10,460 nt of DNA from assembly GCA_025934455.1 (NCBI GenBank), contig JAICYA010000034.1, forward strand, positions 1 to 10,460. Direction: 5' to 3'. Of the stretch, positions 7,711 through 10,460 are shown piece by piece; position 1 is the first letter of the stretch; each line of letters opens with the position of its first letter. The notes beneath the pieces were generated by a model that was not told the DNA's origin, did not search any database, and worked only from the letters and a program-made list of their open reading frames with translations. This DNA is from Rudaea sp. (lineage in GTDB: Bacteria > Pseudomonadota > Gammaproteobacteria > Xanthomonadales > Rhodanobacteraceae). The position numbers were made by a program, and so were the translations under genes.

Positions 7711-9045
7711 ATGAAACGTTTGCATTATTTTGCTTTTGCTGCATTGTTCGCATTTTCCACATTGGCTTCCCCACTGGCGGCAGCTCCGCACAAACACAAG
7801 AAGGCCGCGCAACCGGCGACGCAGCCGGCCGAACGAGCCGCGCCCACACCCGCCGAAGTGCCGACGCCGAATCCGGTGCCGAATCCGACGCCACGCGCCG
7901 CGCCCGGCGCACTGAACGTGCCCGCGCCGCCGCCACCGACGCTCGACGCGAAAAGCTGGGTACTGATGGATTACGCGACCGGCCAGATCCTCGCGCAGAA
8001 CAATGCCGACGAACGCGTGGAACCGGCATCCATCACCAAGATGATGACCGGCTACATCGTTTCGGCGGAACTCGCCGCAGGCAAGATCAAGCTCGAAGAC
8101 CCGGTGCTGATCAGCGAGCACGCCTGGCGCGAGGGCGGCGCCGGCACCGACGGCTCGACCACGTTCCTGAAGGTGAACTCGCAGGTGCCGCTCAAGGACC
8201 TGCTCTACGGCATGATCATCCAGTCCGGCAACGACGCGGCGATCGCGCTCGCCGAGCACGTCGCCGGTTCCGAGGACACGTTCGCGAACTTGATGAACGA
8301 ATACGCGGCCAAGCTCGGCATGACCGGCACGCATTTCGTCAACGCGACCGGCCTGCCGGATCCGAACCACTATTCCACCGCGCACGACATCGCCCTGCTC
8401 GCGCGCCACGTGATCCAAGACTATCCGAACGAATACAAGATCTACGCGATCAAGGAATTCGAGTGGAACGGCATCATCCAGCACAACCGCAATGCGCTGT
8501 TGTGGCGCGATGCGAGCGTGGATGGCCTCAAGACCGGCCACACCAAGGAGGCCGGTTTCTGCCTGACCACATCGGCCCAGCGCGGCGACCAGCGCCTGAT
8601 CGCGGTGGTCATGGGCACGCCCAGCGACAAGCAGCGCGCAGACGCCAACCAGACCCTGCTCAACTACGGTTTCCGCTTCTTCGAGACGCACAAACTCTAT
8701 GACGCGAACAAGCCGCTGACCACGCCGGAACTGTGGAAGGGCGCGCAGAACACGCTGCCGCTCGGCGTTGCGCAGAACGTGCTCGTGACCCTGCCGCGCG
8801 GCCGTTACAACGACCTCAAGGCCAACCTGAAATTGCCCGGGCGCCTGATCGCGCCGTACAAGAAAGGTCAGCCGGTCGGCACGCTCTCCGTGGCGCTGGA
8901 CGGCAAGACTCTGCTCGAACGCCCGCTGGTTGCCTTGGCCGACGCACCGGAAGCCGGTTTCTTCGGACGCCTTTCCGACGGCATCTGGCTGTGGTTCAAG
9001 GGCGATCAGAAAGTCGAAATTTCCTCGACGCCAAATACTCAATGA
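7711..9045 (+). CDS. dacA: D-alanyl-D-alanine carboxypeptidase (PBP5/6 type, peptidase S11)
   Basis: DacA removes the terminal D-Ala from pentapeptides in the periplasm, controlling substrates for crosslinking. The 444-residue product has a signal peptide at about 1-25, a Lys/His patch (HKHKK) and a Pro-rich linker to about residue 76, then the S11 domain with SITK at 107-110 (nucleophile Ser107), SGN at 172-174 and KTG at 274-276. The PBP5 C-terminal beta domain spans about 327-415, followed by an amphipathic membrane-anchoring helix (GFFGRLSDGIWLWFK, 416-430) and a short polar tail. It is longer than E. coli PBP5 (403) chiefly through the linker. Three in-frame starts occur consecutively (TTG 7705, ATG 7708, ATG 7711); GGAT at 7701-7704 is best spaced (6 bases) for 7711. 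A 51-base gap separates it from rlpA and 24 bases precede ybeD. Confidence 0.96.
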   Translation: MKRLHYFAFAALFAFSTLASPLAAAPHKHKKAAQPATQPAERAAPTPAEVPTPNPVPNPTPRAAPGALNVPAPPPPTLDAKSWVLMDYATGQILAQNNADERVEPASITKMMTGYIVSAELAAGKIKLEDPVLISEHAWREGGAGTDGSTTFLKVNSQVPLKDLLYGMIIQSGNDAAIALAEHVAGSEDTFANLMNEYAAKLGMTGTHFVNATGLPDPNHYSTAHDIALLARHVIQDYPNEYKIYAIKEFEWNGIIQHNRNALLWRDASVDGLKTGHTKEAGFCLTTSAQRGDQRLIAVVMGTPSDKQRADANQTLLNYGFRFFETHKLYDANKPLTTPELWKGAQNTLPLGVAQNVLVTLPRGRYNDLKANLKLPGRLIAPYKKGQPVGTLSVALDGKTLLERPLVALADAPEAGFFGRLSDGIWLWFKGDQKVEISSTPNTQ

Positions 9046-9069
9046 ACCTTGCCCAATGACGACCGTCCG

Positions 9070-9360
9070 ATGAAACCGCTCGACGACATCGCCGCGCAGA
9101 ATCCGCAGCAGGGCTTCCAGTTTCCCGGCGTGTTCGAGATCACCGCGATGGGCAACGCGCGTACCAAGCTCGAGGACGAAGTCCAGCGCATCATCCGCGA
9201 CGCCGGCCTCGAGGTACTGGCCGAAGCGGTGCGCGTGCGACCGTCGCGTGAGGGCAATTACGTGTCGGTGACGGCGAGCTTCATGTGCCCGACGCGCGCG
9301 AAGTACGACGAAATCCACGCCGCGCTGCGCGCGCATCCGGACGTGCACTGGACGCTGTGA
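9070..9360 (+). CDS. ybeD: DUF493 family protein YbeD
   Basis: This is a small cytoplasmic protein of 96 residues from the ATG at 9070 (E. coli YbeD 87). It has an ACT-like/ferredoxin-like alpha-beta fold by family: [11 protein letters not shown] near 19-29 and [26 protein letters not shown] at about 65-90 are the conserved parts. The molecular role is not established; it is almost always found between dacA and lipB, and a link to lipoate metabolism has been suggested on that basis only. An in-frame TTG at 9049 would add seven residues (MPNDDRP) and shorten the gap to dacA to 3 bases; neither start has a convincing Shine-Dalgarno. LipB begins 4 bases after the stop. Confidence 0.93.
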   Translation: MKPLDDIAAQNPQQGFQFPGVFEITAMGNARTKLEDEVQRIIRDAGLEVLAEAVRVRPSREGNYVSVTASFMCPTRAKYDEIHAALRAHPDVHWTL

Positions 9361-9364
9361 CGCC

Positions 9365-10054
9365 GTGACCAAACTGCTCGTCCGCCGCCCGCCCGGCCTG
9401 TCGCCCTACGAACCGGTGTGGCGGGCGATGCAGGTATTCACCGACGCGCGCACGCCGGAAACGCCGGACGAATTGTGGGTGGTCGAGCACGAACCCGTAT
9501 TCACGCTCGGCCAGGCCGGCAAATGGGAGCACGTGCTCGCTCCGGGCTCCATTCCCGTTGTTCCGGTCGACCGCGGCGGCCAGGTGACTTATCACGGGCC
9601 GGGCCAGATCGTGGCCTATCCGCTCATCGACCTGCGCCGCGCCGGTATCGGCGTGCGCGACTACGTGCAGCGCATCGAGCAGGCGGTGATCGACACCATG
9701 GCCGAGTGGAACATCGTCGCGGCGCGCCGCGATGGCGCCCCCGGCGTGTACGTGAACGGCGCCAAGATCGCCGCGCTCGGCATCCGCGTGCGCCGCGGCT
9801 GCACGTTCCACGGTCTGGCCTTCAATGTGGACATGGACCTGGAACCCTTCCATCGCATCAACCCCTGCGGTTTTCAGGGTTTGCAGGTCACCCAGATGCT
9901 AGACTTGGGCGGCCCGTCGCGGCTGGCCGACGTGGAAACCGTGCTGGTGGCCGAATTGGCGCGCCAGTTCGGGTTGCAAGCGATTCCGGCCGACCCCATC
10001 CTGACTTCTGGCGCTGGCGCCACCTGCGCGAGCCGCGTTAACGTGACTGCATGA
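9365..10054 (+). CDS. lipB: Octanoyl-[acyl carrier protein]:protein N-octanoyltransferase LipB
   Basis: LipB moves the octanoyl group from octanoyl-ACP to the lipoyl-domain lysine of 2-oxoacid dehydrogenases and GcvH, the first step of lipoate synthesis in the cytoplasm. The product has 229 residues, near the family norm. Signatures: [12 protein letters not shown] at 41-52, [12 protein letters not shown] at 70-81, and the acyl-transfer dyad Lys134 (NGAKIAALG) and Cys168 (INPCGFQG), equivalent to E. coli Lys135 and Cys169. The start is GTG at 9365, 4 bases past ybeD; the next in-frame Met lies well inside the fold, so GTG is well supported by N-terminal homology. The C-terminal tail (about 212-229) looks non-conserved. 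Its TGA overlaps the ATG of lipA (ATGA). Confidence 0.97.
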   Translation: MTKLLVRRPPGLSPYEPVWRAMQVFTDARTPETPDELWVVEHEPVFTLGQAGKWEHVLAPGSIPVVPVDRGGQVTYHGPGQIVAYPLIDLRRAGIGVRDYVQRIEQAVIDTMAEWNIVAARRDGAPGVYVNGAKIAALGIRVRRGCTFHGLAFNVDMDLEPFHRINPCGFQGLQVTQMLDLGGPSRLADVETVLVAELARQFGLQAIPADPILTSGAGATCASRVNVTA

Positions 10055-10460
10055 GCGTGGACAAGACCATTCCGATTACCGTCGTTGCCCAGACTCCGAT
10101 CCATGAGGGAGCCAAGCTGCTCGGCGAGGACAAGATCGCGCGCAATCGCGCCGGCTTCGATACGGCAGTACCGATTCTGCGCAAACCGGACTGGATCCGC
10201 GTGCGCATTCCGCCCGGCAATGCGGTGGCACGGCTGAAGGCCAAGCTGCGCGCGAACCGCCTCGTGACCGTGTGCGAAGAAGCGTCGTGCCCGAACATCC
10301 ACGAATGCTTCGGCAAGGGCACGGCCACGTTCATGATCCTGGGCGAAGTCTGCACGCGGCGCTGCTCGTTCTGCGACGTCGCCCATGGCCGTCCGAAACC
10401 GCCGGATGCGGAAGAGCCACGCCATCTCGCTGAAACGATCCGCGACATGGGTTTGCGCTA
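10051..10460 (+). CDS. lipA: Lipoyl synthase LipA (radical SAM), 5' part only
   Basis: LipA inserts two sulfurs at C6 and C8 of protein-bound octanoyl chains using two 4Fe-4S clusters. Only the first 136 codons are present; the gene continues past the window end. Both cluster motifs are intact: the auxiliary cluster [12 protein letters not shown] (Cys75, Cys80, Cys86) and the radical [11 protein letters not shown] (Cys101, Cys105, Cys108). The preceding [21 protein letters not shown] and [14 protein letters not shown] stretches are typical of LipA. The ATG overlaps the lipB stop (ATGA), so the two successive pathway enzymes are probably translated in a coupled way. There is no sign of damage in the visible part. 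Confidence 0.97.
   Translation, partial: MSVDKTIPITVVAQTPIHEGAKLLGEDKIARNRAGFDTAVPILRKPDWIRVRIPPGNAVARLKAKLRANRLVTVCEEASCPNIHECFGKGTATFMILGEVCTRRCSFCDVAHGRPKPPDAEEPRHLAETIRDMGLR

Overview
The window carries eleven genes, all on the + strand, packed end to end, and nearly all are recognisable cell-wall or lipoate genes of a high-GC gammaproteobacterium. Base composition, codon use (mostly G or C in third position) and gene order point to the Lysobacterales (Xanthomonadales), possibly Rhodanobacteraceae. The taxon is an inference from gene order and protein similarity recalled from memory; there is no 16S or other marker here.

Layout: positions 1-268 are non-coding or the edge of an unidentified divergent gene, and hold a good candidate sigma70 promoter. 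Then follow mreB, mreC, mreD, mrdA (PBP2) and rodA (269-5721), the Rod/elongasome module. mltB, rlpA and dacA (5783-9045) encode periplasmic or outer-membrane peptidoglycan hydrolases. ybeD, lipB and lipA (9070-10460, lipA cut by the window end) encode a small DUF493 protein and the two enzymes of endogenous lipoate synthesis. Five junctions use stop/start overlaps of ATGA or GTGA type (mreC/mreD, mreD/mrdA, mrdA/rodA, mltB/rlpA, lipB/lipA). The remaining gaps are 61 bases or less, and I see no intrinsic terminator anywhere, so one long transcription unit is likely, perhaps with an internal promoter before dacA.

How they work together: MreB filaments with MreC, MreD and RodA position and activate PBP2/RodA, which polymerise and crosslink lateral-wall glycan. 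MltB cuts glycan strands, RlpA acts on septal, stem-peptide-poor glycan, and DacA trims pentapeptides. LipB and LipA make protein-bound lipoate for 2-oxoacid dehydrogenases and the glycine cleavage system; their linkage to dacA through ybeD is the arrangement known from enterics and pseudomonads.

I found no undescribed system, phage, IS element, CRISPR array or RNA gene. The points worth a second look are within known proteins: PBP2 appears to lack three of the four residues of the zinc site described in other gammaproteobacterial PBP2s; RlpA has serine where a conserved, catalytically implicated histidine is expected, plus two unusual cysteines; MltB appears to be soluble rather than a lipoprotein; and DacA has a long proline-rich linker.
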